DNA from: Hofstenia miamia
Lineage: Eukaryota; Xenacoelomorpha; Acoela
Direction of reading: 5' to 3'
Assembly: GCA_004352715.1 (NCBI GenBank)
Contig: SCFE01000001.1
Location: forward strand, 6,643,233 to 6,707,232
DNA length: 64,000 nucleotides
In this document: piece by piece, positions 21,775 to 33,299 of the stretch
How the letters are laid out: each line of letters begins with the position of its first letter
Position numbering within the stretch: the stretch's first letter is position 1
The notes under the pieces: model-generated
Databases searched by the model: none
Told to the model about the DNA's origin: nothing
The model's input: the letters and a program-made list of their open reading frames with translations, nothing else
Position numbers and translations under genes: made by a program

Positions 21775-24203
21775 TTGTCTTCTTACACAAAACAACTTAA
21801 CTCTTTGCCAAGAATATTCTCAAATAATATTAATGGTTTTTTGTCAAAATTTCGTGATATTGATTATATGACTAATTATAAAGAATATGATGTAATAATG
21901 CTACAAGAAACTAAGTTATCATTGCGTATAATAAATGAAGAGATTCAGATTAAGAACTTACTTGCATAGGCAAGAACGTGATCTTACTAAGATTAAGAAT
22001 AAATCTGGAGGTGGTAGTTTGATAATATATACGAGAAAAATATGGGAAAGAAATAGTCCAAAAGTATATTTACAACTATCAGAAAGTGATATTGAATTAT
22101 TGGCAATTGTCTGTGGTCCGGTTTATTTACCGGTAGTTATTCTGATCAACATTTATATACCACGTGATCGTAGTAAAAGAAGAGCAAATTCAATGCTAGG
22201 AAATGCAATTCAGAAATGCATTGCAAAATATCCTCGTGCTTTTGTTTTCGTAATTGGTGATGCAAATCAGGAAAATCTAGAGTGTTTAGAATATTACAAC
22301 TTCAAAAACTTTGTAGAAAGTCGCACATTTGTTCCTTCATTAAGTCAGATGTTGCTTATCTTGCAAAGGGAAATTACTATGATAACTCCTATGACCATTG
22401 GAAATGTAAATATTATGTATCATCTAAGTTTGACATTAACACCAAAATTTGCAACGAATATAAAACTACCTAATAAAATTATGCAATGCGATAGCTTAGA
22501 TGACTACGATTGCAATACAATCAGGCATATGATAGATGAAACAAATTGGAAATTAATGTTGCAAGAGAATGATGTTGATATTTTAATAGATACAGTAGAT
22601 AAGCTTGTTAGTGATATTATTAACAAAGCAAAAAAGAAAACAGTTATAGGACAGATAAAAAGAAAAATTCTGACTTAGATTTATTGTTTAAAGGGAAAAG
22701 GCAAGCATTAAAATTAGGAGAAAAGCCAATATAAACAAAATTCAAAGAATGATAGTGAAAAAAGTTGGATATCTCAGGAAAGAACAACTTGTGAATTTAA
22801 CGACAACCGAACTAGACAAGGAGGTAAGAAGACGCACAAAAGGTAGGAAGAGTAATCTCAATTTGAATAAGAGTGAAGCAATTCTCTTTAATGATCATTT
22901 CAGCCGTTTTAATAGGTATAAAATTAAAGATGACGATCAATGTGCTATAATTTATCTAGATCCTTAAATTTCTGTTGAAAAAGTAAAACAACTCTTTAGT
23001 AAAATCATTCATCATCAGGGCTTTCAAATGTACAAAATTGGGTTTATAAGTTGTTTTCAAGTCAAATCTCAGAGGTATATGCCAAAATCTTTAATAAATG
23101 TTTTGAGAGTATAAAATATCCAACAAAGTGGAAAATTGTTCTAGTAATACCAGTAACAAAAGTAAATAACATTGGAAAAATCTGTGAAGAAAACTTGAAG
23201 TTCAGACCAATCACAGTCGCACCAACTGTGGCTAGAATTATAGATAAGTATGCAGTGAATATTTACATGGAACGAATGTATAAAACATTTGATAAATACC
23301 AATTTGCATACAAGGAAGGAAGAGGGACTACTGATGCACTTTTATATACAATGAACTACATCTATAAAATTTTGAACGCTGATAAAACTTCAATTGTGAG
23401 AGTCACTTTCTTTGCTTACTCGAGCGCATTCAATACTATACTACAAAACAAACTAGTTAAGGGAATTGAACAGCAAAATAAATGGCTGTCACAATGGATT
23501 AAACAATTCATGGATAACTGGACCCAAAAATACGCTTTAATAAATCAAATTATACTGGTAATACTAGAATAGTTGTGGGTGTACCACAGGGTGGTCCCTC
23601 AGTGGAACCTTATTTACAGATAAAACTAATTCAATATCGAATGAATCTATAGACATAGATTGCAAAAAGTGTGATATTGCCAAATACTCAGACGATATGA
23701 GATTAATAGGCAATATTCGAAGTGAGACTGCATTAAATGATTTCACTTTATATCAAAATACTTTTAGGCAGTATGTGATAAAGAAAATTAATTTTCAAAT
23801 AAAAGCATTTTTGTTAGCATATCTAAAGGAAGATAAGCAAAAAATTTTTTTCCCGTCATATATCTGTCCACTATACTTATATGCTGCAGAAATATGGGTA
23901 CCTGCAATAAAACAATAACAGAGAAAATGAGACCACTAACCCTGCTTGAAAAAATTACAAAGATTAAGAAAAGGTTGGTACAAGTCGCAAATAAATTACA
24001 TGTATCTAAGGCAATTTCAAGCTACACTAGATAAAATTCGGAGAGACGAAAGACATCCGCTATTCACAAAGTTTGAGAAATCAAGTGGAAAGACTCGCAA
24101 TGACCTGGTATTACCCAAATACAATCCTGTGGAATTTAAAAAATCCTTTGTTTATTCTGCTAGCTATTATATTTCAACTGGAATCTGCCCGCCGTTCCTA
24201 TAA
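21775..24203 (+). pseudogene. LINE ORF2 (AP endonuclease + reverse transcriptase), multiply broken
   Basis: Domains are in the expected order but spread over several frames. The endonuclease starts with NNINGFLSK and the catalytic-Glu block DVIMLQETKL (21823-21918), then GGGSLIIYTR, INIYIPRD and GDANQEN; the SDH block is not preserved. The reverse transcriptase follows from 23051: PTKWKIVLVIPV, FRPITVAP, QFAYKEGRGTTDAL, a motif A reading TFFAYSSAFNTI, VVGVPQGG (about 23570) and KYSDDMRLIG (about 23685). The C-terminal RHPLFTKF..GKTRN.LVLPKYNP..KSF block ends at 24203. Motif A has Ala where the metal-binding Asp belongs (GAT to GCT), and stops or frameshifts occur near 21960, 22678, 22967, 23572 and 23918. 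The style fits the CR1/L2/I superclade. It is a near full-length, inactive copy. Confidence 0.85.
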
Positions 24204-24263
24204 AAATTGTCCATTTCTTTTTACATTGTAACTTTTTGCCATGCACGGGAATTAAAACGACGC

Positions 24264-24300
24264 ACATACATACATACATACATACATACATACATACATG
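24264..24300. repeat. (CATA)n microsatellite at the LINE 3' end
   Basis: Eight or nine ACAT/CATA units follow the LINE C-terminus after about 60 bp of 3' UTR (ending GGAATTAAAACGACG). Several LINE clades end in short simple repeats, so this may be the retrotransposed tail. Confidence 0.8.
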
Positions 24301-26556
24301 CACATACTTATGTGTTGGAACCGTACTTATGCATAAAATCTCAAATTTCTTTAGAGACACTATAGCACTGGAGTGATTACTTAGTCAATGTGGTTTGACG
24401 CTAACCGAATTTAGCCGTTGTATTCACCATGCAATTTTTAATTATTAGCTAAACCATTTTTCAGAAATCATAAATAAGATAAACTTTGTCTTTGGACAAA
24501 ACCTTTGGATGAAACGTTCAATAATTTGCATGATTCAGACTAAATTTCTAAATACATTCTGAAAGTGTTCCTAAAAATTTTTCAATACTTACTTTGCAAC
24601 TACTGGAGTGCTTATTACGAAAGTGCTTAAGAATTTCTTAATTTGAAATAAATTACCGTAAAAATATAACAACAGGTATAATATGTTTGAAATTAAATAC
24701 AATATTATAACTTTAATTAGTAATTTAAATTAAAGCTAGGTAAAAGTTTTATATTTCAAGCACTAAATATCATTAAATTTTAAGTAATATTGCGTCATTA
24801 TTTCCTATTTTGATTAAAAATGCAAATAATAAAGCCAATTAAAACTTACGTCAATTACTTGGTAAGATTTCGCATCTATTGCATTATTTTATGTACACGC
24901 AACTAACATCATACATTTTTTAAATAGAAATGTGAAAAGGAATTATCATGCTAACACACAATTTCAATTAATCTACTTCATTCACTTTTTTAAGAATGTA
25001 CTGTATTTATGTTAAGTATCACATAGATAGAAAGCTAGAATTCTATTATATAAATGGAAATTTTATTAAATATTTAACATTTTCACCGTGAATATGCTTA
25101 CAATTCTGATATTTGATATATATAGGTTCAATTTTTAAATTAATGTTTTTACAGACATTTTCGACAGGATGGCATTAAAAATAGGGGCTTGGTCAAATAG
25201 TCTGAAAATTAGTTAACTTAAATTTTTAAGTATTTTACTTTACACAAAAATTTAGGAAAATACGTGGTAAAAAACTTCAAAAACTAAATTTTAGGTATAC
25301 TTTTCACATGTAATTAAAGTTTTTCTTTTTTAGTTGTCCAAGATGTTTAATAATTTCTCAAAATATCTTTGTTGGGAAGTTTTAATTTAATCCTCTGAAA
25401 AAAAATCTCGAAAAAGCTTAAACAGAAATCCTCAGTGTAGCACACACAAATCTGGACAACGGTTTGTACAAAAATTATAGCACCGCTTATTAAAACGTTA
25501 AAAAAGTTGATAAATAGTATTGTTTCTAAATTGCTTTATTGACCTTATTTATTGTTTTTGAGTTTATTAATTATAATACTGTATTCCAATTCTATGTTGT
25601 GACATAATGTTCATATATTTTAATAAAAACAATAACTTTCAACATACATAATTATTTAGAACTTTCGGAAATTTAAAAATTCTGTCTATAAAAAGTAACA
25701 TTTTTTAAATGGCATGTTTCTATAAATTTTGTTAGCACCTGAATCAACATTCTCAATGTTTGAGAAAGTTGGGCGATAATGTACTCACACAAGCGGAAAA
25801 TACACTAATGCGTGTTAAAAATTCCAAGGATGATTGTTCAATCACACATCAAATAAATCTAAAAACATCATCATACAAATGTTCTTCGGTCATATGCAAC
25901 ACACGGTTTGATGCGCTACTAGATAATCTGTTTGAAAATTCAAATTTCTGGAAAATTTTTTGATATTGGAAAACCAATTTTCAGTCCTCAATTGCCCACT
26001 ATTCCAATTCCCTTGTTGTTTAGCAAATCTTTGAATATTTACATTACAGTATCAATTCAATAGTGATACAAACAAGTAATAAATTATTGTGTAGTATAAA
26101 TATTACAGAAGCACACTTTTAAATTAATGAAAACATGCGAATAGCATAATTCAGTGTTTAAATATTAGTTGACCTTACTTTAATAAGATCAGCTCTTCTA
26201 TGTACATTCAGTTCTTGAAATTACCAAATAAATATGCCACGGATACCCACCTGACTTGGAAGCCTTAAGAGAAAATATGACATGGTGACTAGGCTGACCA
26301 GACACAATCCTGACCCGGTAACAAGGCCTTGGAAATATGATTTTTATCAAAATATAAGAAATTAAATACTTTGAAGACGTTACTAGTTATAGGACGGACA
26401 GCAATAGATTGCAAGCAAAAGCGGTAATAATTCACATACTTTTTATGCATCAGATCAGCTTTAGTTTTCCATCATTGTAAAAGAATGTATTAAATTTGTT
26501 TAGACGAACATTTTTTATAAAAAAATTATATATTTAAAGACATACATGTACACAGC

Positions 26557-26601
<45 letters not shown>
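26557..26601. repeat. (TA)n microsatellite
   Basis: TA dinucleotides with one TACA interruption. Confidence 0.95.
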
Positions 26602-26605
<4 letters not shown>

Positions 26606-27920
26606 TTATTTGTGAACATAAATGATCTTTCTTAGCTGTAAATGTATTTTATTGAGGGAATAAAATCGTTAATTCAAATTATATGTCCCCATTTTTATAT
26701 GTTAATATCAAGACGATTCATCGTTGGATTTCCTTCTAACTTAATAAACTAATATCAGTTAGCTGATGCATATTCATTATTAAAAGCCTATCAAATAGTT
26801 TCATTGCTATATTTTCTGCTATTTTCAATTCATAGTGTTAAATTAGCATTTTAAAAATACTTTCTTTAGATGGGTGTGGAAGTAATCATATTTCTGAATC
26901 ATTATAACATTCCATGTTTTTGCCCTCGTTTAATGTCGTCTAGACTCTTCAATATATAAATATAAGCATACATCACAAATGTAAATATAATCAAGTCTAG
27001 ATGAAAAATCAATATTGTGGTTTACTCGATGTTAATATTGGACCAATTTTTGATTCCATATGATTAAATTTGTTTGTTAAAAATATTGAAAACCTTTGCC
27101 ATAATTAGAAAATCAAACTTTACTTGTGACGATCAAATTTGATTTTATATTTGAATTTGAGATTTTAAAATTCCATCTTTCCTAATATATTGTGTTTCAA
27201 TATTGTATTGAAATATTGCAATTTTGACAGATGAAATAACTATTTTAATTTTAGTAACCTTTAAAAGAATATTAATTTATTAAGAATGTCACTGTTCTAC
27301 AACCTGGTTATTTCACAAGAACAAACAATTTAATGTATACTATACAGTATCCACAACTTTATTATCATAAGCCGTCAACAGCATAATTAGCTGTCAACTC
27401 AAGGAATTTTTTAATTAGAAAAACCATATTGAAAAGAACATGATAGCGATATTGTAAAAGTGCTTCAACTGTTTGACTTTGAAAAAATATTTTTAGAATT
27501 ATTCTCTGCATGTGTCTTAAATTCTAATTAATTATTAATTAAATTTATTTCGTTGCCAGCGTTTTTATAAAACACCACAAGATGTTTTATTATTTTCTAA
27601 TATTTAGTGTATTTTAGTCATTACGATATCCTCATGACAAGTAAATTCTCGAAAAGCATTCAGTGTAGATATTTACCCATATATACATGCATGCAAATAA
27701 CCTTTACACAAATTTAAGTGCAATTAAATACGCTTAGGTATGAATTTAAATATCAATATGCCTATTTACTTACAATTAATGAGTGTAAAATGTACAGTAC
27801 ATATAGGAATTCAAGCCCTTCTAAATGTGTGTAAGAATAAGTTATTTCCCAAAGATTGTTACAATGTGCATTAGCTGGTATAGAATTAACACCCTTTATA
27901 TTTACATTAAATTCAGTTCT

Positions 27921-27923
<3 letters not shown>

Positions 27924-27953
<30 letters not shown>
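27924..27953. repeat. (TA)n microsatellite
   Basis: Pure TA dinucleotide tract. Confidence 0.95.
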
Positions 27954-27956
<3 letters not shown>

Positions 27957-30271
27957 CAGTACTGTATACAAGATTTGAAACTTTATATTTATCCCAAAAT
28001 TGCAGATATTTGTCCCTTGCCTCTTTCAGGACCCGATTATAATTTTCCTTCTTTAGTGCTTATTACATTAAAAACAATAAATTTAAAATATTTTAAGATT
28101 TCTGCAATTTTTAGCTTTAAATTGCGGTTTTCAAGAGCATGTGCACATTATTTTAGCATTAATCAACACCTTATATTTATATACGTTTGATTAAAATACA
28201 GGCTATTGGAATTACATTAAATATGTTCACGGAGTTTCTAATTGTGTACAAATGAAAGATAAATTTCCAATAATAGTGCTTCAAAATTTCTTAAATTTAT
28301 GGCAGTGATCGCTACATTCACAACATCTAATGAATAATAAAGAGCTTTACATGCATACAACCAACCAAAGAAGTTACAGAAATTATCACATTTACTTATT
28401 CATTTTTTAGATTTACGTTGTCTTAATTTTCTTCCAATTAGCTTAGCCATTATATGAAATAATTCTTGTGAATAAACTGAAATATTTCATAACATGTATC
28501 AATATTACTGTACATCAATTCGGAAATTCAATTATTATTTCATTCTGCTCGCATAAAATAGAGTCAGTATCTGCTGTGTTTTATAACTAAGGCCATCATA
28601 GATCCAAAGGCATAGAGAAAATATTTCAATAATACCAAATCATAAATTGTTGAATATAGTTAACTCATTTCAGTTTTGACTTTAGTGTATATCTTGTTCG
28701 TTGAGATTTAAAAGTACTAGGATTTACATTTTTTGCAAGATATATATTTGGTTCTGTAATATAAATTTACCCAGATTGAACACCTCCTTCAATGCCACTG
28801 CTTTCTATATTTTAGTGAATTAGTCTTACGAGTAACAATGCCTTGTGGTTCTTCTTTGTCTAAAATTTTCAATTGCTATTGTTTTATCTTCTCGTTTCAT
28901 GATTGTTAGCATAATTTCTCAAAAGTACAGGTTGCCTGAAAAGATTCTTATAAATTTTTTCTAGCTAAAACCTTATAACAAATCATCTATATTTTAAAAT
29001 ATTAATAAAGTAGTTTCTTTACAAATTGAAAAATACTCTTAGTGGGAGATAACAAAGCCAAATTATGGAGCTAAATACTGCGTATACCAAGAACTGAATG
29101 CGGAGGTGGGATTCCAGCGTAGGTTGCTGCAGGGGCATTATTTTCAGATACAGGGCGGAAGTTGACCTCATTTAAATTTATAATAATTTTTAAATTCCCA
29201 GAATATTTCAAAGGAGGTTAATAATGAGTTAATGACAGTGGGTGTAAACGGAAAACAGTCTGCATGTAAAGAACGTTACCAACTCAAAATGAGTCGGATA
29301 GAAAATTTATAAAACGAAGCATGGCGGTTGAGCAGTTAACCACGGTTTGGTGGTACTTTTCGTTTCCTAGAGCTCTTAATTCTTTAACAGTTTTGAAAGA
29401 TTTATGTGAAATTTGGTAATATTGATTGACATTTTTATGAAAAATATAGAATACTATAATTTGAGAATGACAACTTGAAATATTGTTGTATAATAAGTAA
29501 GGGGAGTTTGGGATACCTTAAGGACCCCAGATATTAGGCTTATATAAATTGACTATTGCATCTTGAAAAATAGCGTCAAATACACAATATTCAAAGTTTG
29601 AACATGTAAGCGAATAGCCAAACCAAGGAAAGTATTAAAAAATGAGCCCCCACACACGACCTTCTATGTAGTAAACCCCGGTAATCGAAAAATATTTTAA
29701 TAAAAATATTCAAACTTTTCACTGTCAGATACAACAGTTATTCAGAACATCACATAGTTCACCGCAAATTAAATTTACTGATGCTAAAAAAGAATAAAAC
29801 ATTGGAGGCTTTTGAAAAAAAGAGTTTGGCAAGTTTTTTGTAGACGGATATTCAACAATTATACTACATTTTGAAAATGAAATATTTATAGGGCGTTTCA
29901 AAATGCATGCATTTATTTAATATAGAAAGGGGTTCGTGAGACCAAGCTAGCCTGGACTTCCTGCTCTGCGTGGGTCGTGACACTTTCTAAAGACTTGATC
30001 CGTAAAAAAGCTTCTCAATAGTTCGACACGGTTAAAATATTCAGCTAAAGCTTAGAAACAGATTTACTGATAGGTAATAATTCAATTTTACATTACCTGC
30101 TCTATATTAGATTGCCATGCTCATCTGTAAAATACATTATGCTGGAGAATTTTAAAAATAAATGAAAATACCATTCCTACCATCTTAGAACTGCTGGAAT
30201 TTGTCATCATTATCAGAATCATGCCAAGTAAAAACAAATAATATTGTCATTTTTACAATGAGTACTCAACC

Positions 30272-30650
30272 TTATTTTTGGAAAAGTTTTGATTTTACAG
30301 TGTTTTTATGGCTTTTATGCTTGAAATCCATTAGAATCTGACGTAGTTTTCTCTTGTCATTTATCCTAGGTATGTGGATATTACTTGAGAAAAATTTCAG
30401 ATGCCTACGATAATTTGCGTAAGACACAATGAGTCGCTTATGATAGCAAGGAACTAGCAAACTGGAATATCAGCAATGATGCTTCATCTGACCATGTCAA
30501 AAATTGTTTTGCCCAATACTAATTGTTCTTATGCTCATTTAAGCCAGAACCAATTGCATTACTCCGTGGCGTCCTAAAAGTACCCAAACCGTGTCACGTA
30601 GTAAAAAGTAAACAAATTCTAATCGCTAACATATATTAGGTTTATGAATG
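30272..30650 (-). pseudogene. Possible decayed 3' part (TM6-TM7-helix 8) of a class A GPCR
   Basis: On the same strand as, and 2.2-2.6 kb downstream of, the receptor exon at 33291-32894. One frame gives a hydrophobic MLAIRICLLFTT (TM6-like), stops, then DEASLLIFQFASSLLS (TM7-like). A +1 shift then leads into LIVSYANYRRHLKFFSS, which resembles the post-NPxxY helix-8 start (..VY.YAN..FRRHLK). The frame continues for 40 mostly basic codons to a TAA at 30272. Two internal stops and one frameshift are needed, and neither an NPxxY motif nor a CWxP motif survives. The resemblance may be coincidental. If real, the receptor gene is dead or the sequence here is poor. Confidence 0.22.
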
Positions 30651-30659
30651 TAATTAAGG

Positions 30660-31295
30660 AGGTCATTATTGATTTAGCTAATAGAACAAATGATGAAAAT
30701 ACTTATATTTATACAAATAAAATATATGTAGCATGCTAAAAGACATTTATAAAAAATCCATTGCAAAATCATAGCATCAAATAATTTTTGTTATATACAG
30801 GAATACTTAACTTGATTAATGTTAATGGTTGAATGTCGGATTAATTTAAATTCTATACTTTCTTATTGTTTCCTAGGTGGTAAACATTTGATTTCAACAG
30901 GTCGCTTCCTATATTTCAAGTTTCAACGAATATCTAGTTAAATTCATTCAATTTCGCGTATAATGCAAATTTTTTGATTTAACGAGTGTCTGTTTATAAA
31001 ACTGATTTCTCCTTGTTTTCTTCCGTCTACATTTTATATATATATGTATAAAACTAACATGTAAATTAATGTGTAAATACTGTTAAAAAGTAAATATTTT
31101 AACATAAATAAAAATTAGAGATGTAGCATAGTAATGATCCGTCTCTGGTTTAATCTAAACGCCATTCTACCCTGACAAATTACAAAATGTGTGGTATAAC
31201 AATAAATGTAGCAGACTACACCAGATGTGCCTAGTAAAGTGCTAATAAATAAGGATTGTGCTGTGGGATATTTCAAGCTGGATAATATAAAATTT
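30660..31295. other. AT-rich intergenic, nothing recognised
   Basis: Searched on the minus strand for further receptor exons (TM3-TM5, DRY motif); none was recognisable. Confidence 0.4.
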
Positions 31296-31371
31296 ATATA
31301 GAGTCACATAAAAATGGAATAAATCACATTTTCCATTTTTGTTATTAATATTTTAGTTTCAAAAACTTCGA

Positions 31372-31491
31372 ATATTTTGTGGAATCCACAAAAATATATT
31401 ACAAGTGAAACAACAAATTCGAGCATTTTGTGGAATCCACAAAAATATTTTACAAGTGAAACAGCAAATTCCAGCATTTTGTGGAATCCAC
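31372..31491. repeat. ~51-bp tandem satellite inside the long-TIR element
   Basis: Units begin ATTTTGTGGAATCCACAAAA, a 20-bp near-perfect palindrome, and continue ATATTTTACAAGTGAAACAG then CAAATTCCAGC. Two full units and the start of a third are seen before the gap at 31492. A related palindrome (TTTTTGTGGATTCCACAAAA) appears at about 32530 on the far side, inverted. The array probably fills the gap. Confidence 0.8.
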
Positions 31492-32491
31492 NNNNNNNNN
31501 NNNNNNNNNNNNNNNNNNNNNNNNNNNNNNNNNNNNNNNNNNNNNNNNNNNNNNNNNNNNNNNNNNNNNNNNNNNNNNNNNNNNNNNNNNNNNNNNNNNN
31601 NNNNNNNNNNNNNNNNNNNNNNNNNNNNNNNNNNNNNNNNNNNNNNNNNNNNNNNNNNNNNNNNNNNNNNNNNNNNNNNNNNNNNNNNNNNNNNNNNNNN
31701 NNNNNNNNNNNNNNNNNNNNNNNNNNNNNNNNNNNNNNNNNNNNNNNNNNNNNNNNNNNNNNNNNNNNNNNNNNNNNNNNNNNNNNNNNNNNNNNNNNNN
31801 NNNNNNNNNNNNNNNNNNNNNNNNNNNNNNNNNNNNNNNNNNNNNNNNNNNNNNNNNNNNNNNNNNNNNNNNNNNNNNNNNNNNNNNNNNNNNNNNNNNN
31901 NNNNNNNNNNNNNNNNNNNNNNNNNNNNNNNNNNNNNNNNNNNNNNNNNNNNNNNNNNNNNNNNNNNNNNNNNNNNNNNNNNNNNNNNNNNNNNNNNNNN
32001 NNNNNNNNNNNNNNNNNNNNNNNNNNNNNNNNNNNNNNNNNNNNNNNNNNNNNNNNNNNNNNNNNNNNNNNNNNNNNNNNNNNNNNNNNNNNNNNNNNNN
32101 NNNNNNNNNNNNNNNNNNNNNNNNNNNNNNNNNNNNNNNNNNNNNNNNNNNNNNNNNNNNNNNNNNNNNNNNNNNNNNNNNNNNNNNNNNNNNNNNNNNN
32201 NNNNNNNNNNNNNNNNNNNNNNNNNNNNNNNNNNNNNNNNNNNNNNNNNNNNNNNNNNNNNNNNNNNNNNNNNNNNNNNNNNNNNNNNNNNNNNNNNNNN
32301 NNNNNNNNNNNNNNNNNNNNNNNNNNNNNNNNNNNNNNNNNNNNNNNNNNNNNNNNNNNNNNNNNNNNNNNNNNNNNNNNNNNNNNNNNNNNNNNNNNNN
32401 NNNNNNNNNNNNNNNNNNNNNNNNNNNNNNNNNNNNNNNNNNNNNNNNNNNNNNNNNNNNNNNNNNNNNNNNNNNNNNNNNNNNNNNNNNN
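31492..32491. other. Assembly gap of exactly 1000 N
   Basis: The round length suggests a placeholder of unknown true size. It falls inside a tandem array, a common cause of assembly failure. Confidence 0.85.
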
Positions 32492-32893
32492 CACAAAACT
32501 TTAGAAGAGAATTGTTTAACTTGTTAATTATTTTTGTGGATTCCACAAAATATTTGAAATTTTTTGAAACTAAAATATTAATAATAAAAATGGAAAATGT
32601 GATTTATTCCATTTTTATGTGACTCTATGTTTAAATATATTTGAAAAATAAGATATTCTATTGTATAAAATTGGAACTTGTCGATATACAATTATAATAA
32701 AGTTAGTAAAAATAATTTAAGTGACAAGTGAAAAAATTTGTGGAAAATGTACCAATAGAAACAAATATTCTAAAAAATGAAATTTGAATTTTCTATAGTT
32801 TGCTATTCAATATTGGTGAAATTTTTTATAAATTAACATTAATTTGTATATAAATTGCTTTCTACAATAATAGATGCATTTAAAAAAACTTAC

Positions 32894-33291
32894 TTGCAAC
32901 CATATTCGCCAAACAGATCCCATGAATTTCTGAAGTAAGTGATGCTGTATATTGGCGCCAAACTTACAAAAGTGAGATCTGCTACGGCCAAGCTTAAAAT
33001 GTATTTCCCATTGAGGCCTCTGGACAGACTTCCGCATTTTATAATATGGAAAATGATCAATAAATTTCCGAAAAAGCCAAACACAAACAAAAAAACTTGG
33101 AAAATGTGTATAACGAAATTCAAAAAATACAGATTATCGTTTGTAGGAACCAAAATTTGATCATAAAAATTGGGACAAAAAAGCTCAAGGTTAAATGCGA
33201 CAGTATTAGTGAAATTTGCAAAACCCGATACATTTTTCGAATGTTCACAATTATCAGCGTAGAACTGAAGAGCTCTTAGTTGGAGATTCAT
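32894..33291 (-). CDS. Class A (rhodopsin-like) GPCR, first coding exon, probable neuropeptide-type receptor
   Basis: Encodes the first 132 residues plus two bases of a seven-transmembrane receptor of the plasma membrane. The extracellular N-terminus (1-56) has N-glycosylation sequons at Asn20 and Asn26. TM1 (about 57-83) carries the class A GN signature (FGFFGNLLII, Asn76). TM2 (about 97-119) carries SLAVADL with the conserved Asp105. ECL1 has Trp124 in WDLFG, and Cys132 is the usual disulfide Cys at the start of TM3. Coding ends at TGCAA followed by GTAAGT (32893-32888), a consensus donor, so the intron is phase 2. An in-frame TGA lies 36 nt before the ATG with no earlier Met, supporting this start. 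The W..FG....C pattern and LAVADL favour a peptide receptor, but the ligand cannot be named. TM3-TM5 exons were not found in the window. The frame itself is undamaged. Confidence 0.8.
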
Positions 33292-33299
33292 ATCAAACT

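Larger units (their letters stand above)
24365..30260. other. AT-rich intergenic desert, nothing recognised
   Basis: About 5.9 kb with no supported gene. It contains (TA)n at 26557-26601 and 27924-27953 and a faint trace of the dispersed repeat of 7.2 kb at about 29510. ORFs of 60-71 codons (25760, 27971, 27975) are Ile/Asn/Lys-rich and consistent with chance. Slightly GC-richer patches at 29100-29350 and 29930-30010 show no recognisable motif. Confidence 0.45.
31301..32625. mobile_element. Long-TIR, TA-flanked DNA element with internal satellite
   Basis: The two ends are inverted repeats of roughly 100 bp: both start GAGTCACATAAAAATGGAAT, continue AAATCACATTTTCCATTTTT, and reach TTTTGTGGAATCCACAAAAA with only a few differences. 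TA lies immediately outside both ends (31299-31300, 32626-32627), matching a TA target duplication. The interior starts a tandem array (listed separately) and is then lost in exactly 1000 N. Known TA-targeting groups with such termini are Tc1/mariner-type elements, but no transposase is visible. The true length depends on the gap. Confidence 0.75.

Noticed and set aside
31304-32622. Several ORFs of about 350-405 codons
   Set aside because: Over 90% unknown residues across the 1000-N gap; the rest is TIR and satellite.
32807-33279. Plus-strand and alternative-frame ORFs overlapping the GPCR exon
   Set aside because: Shadows; only the 33291-32894 minus frame has conserved class A receptor residues and ends at a splice donor.
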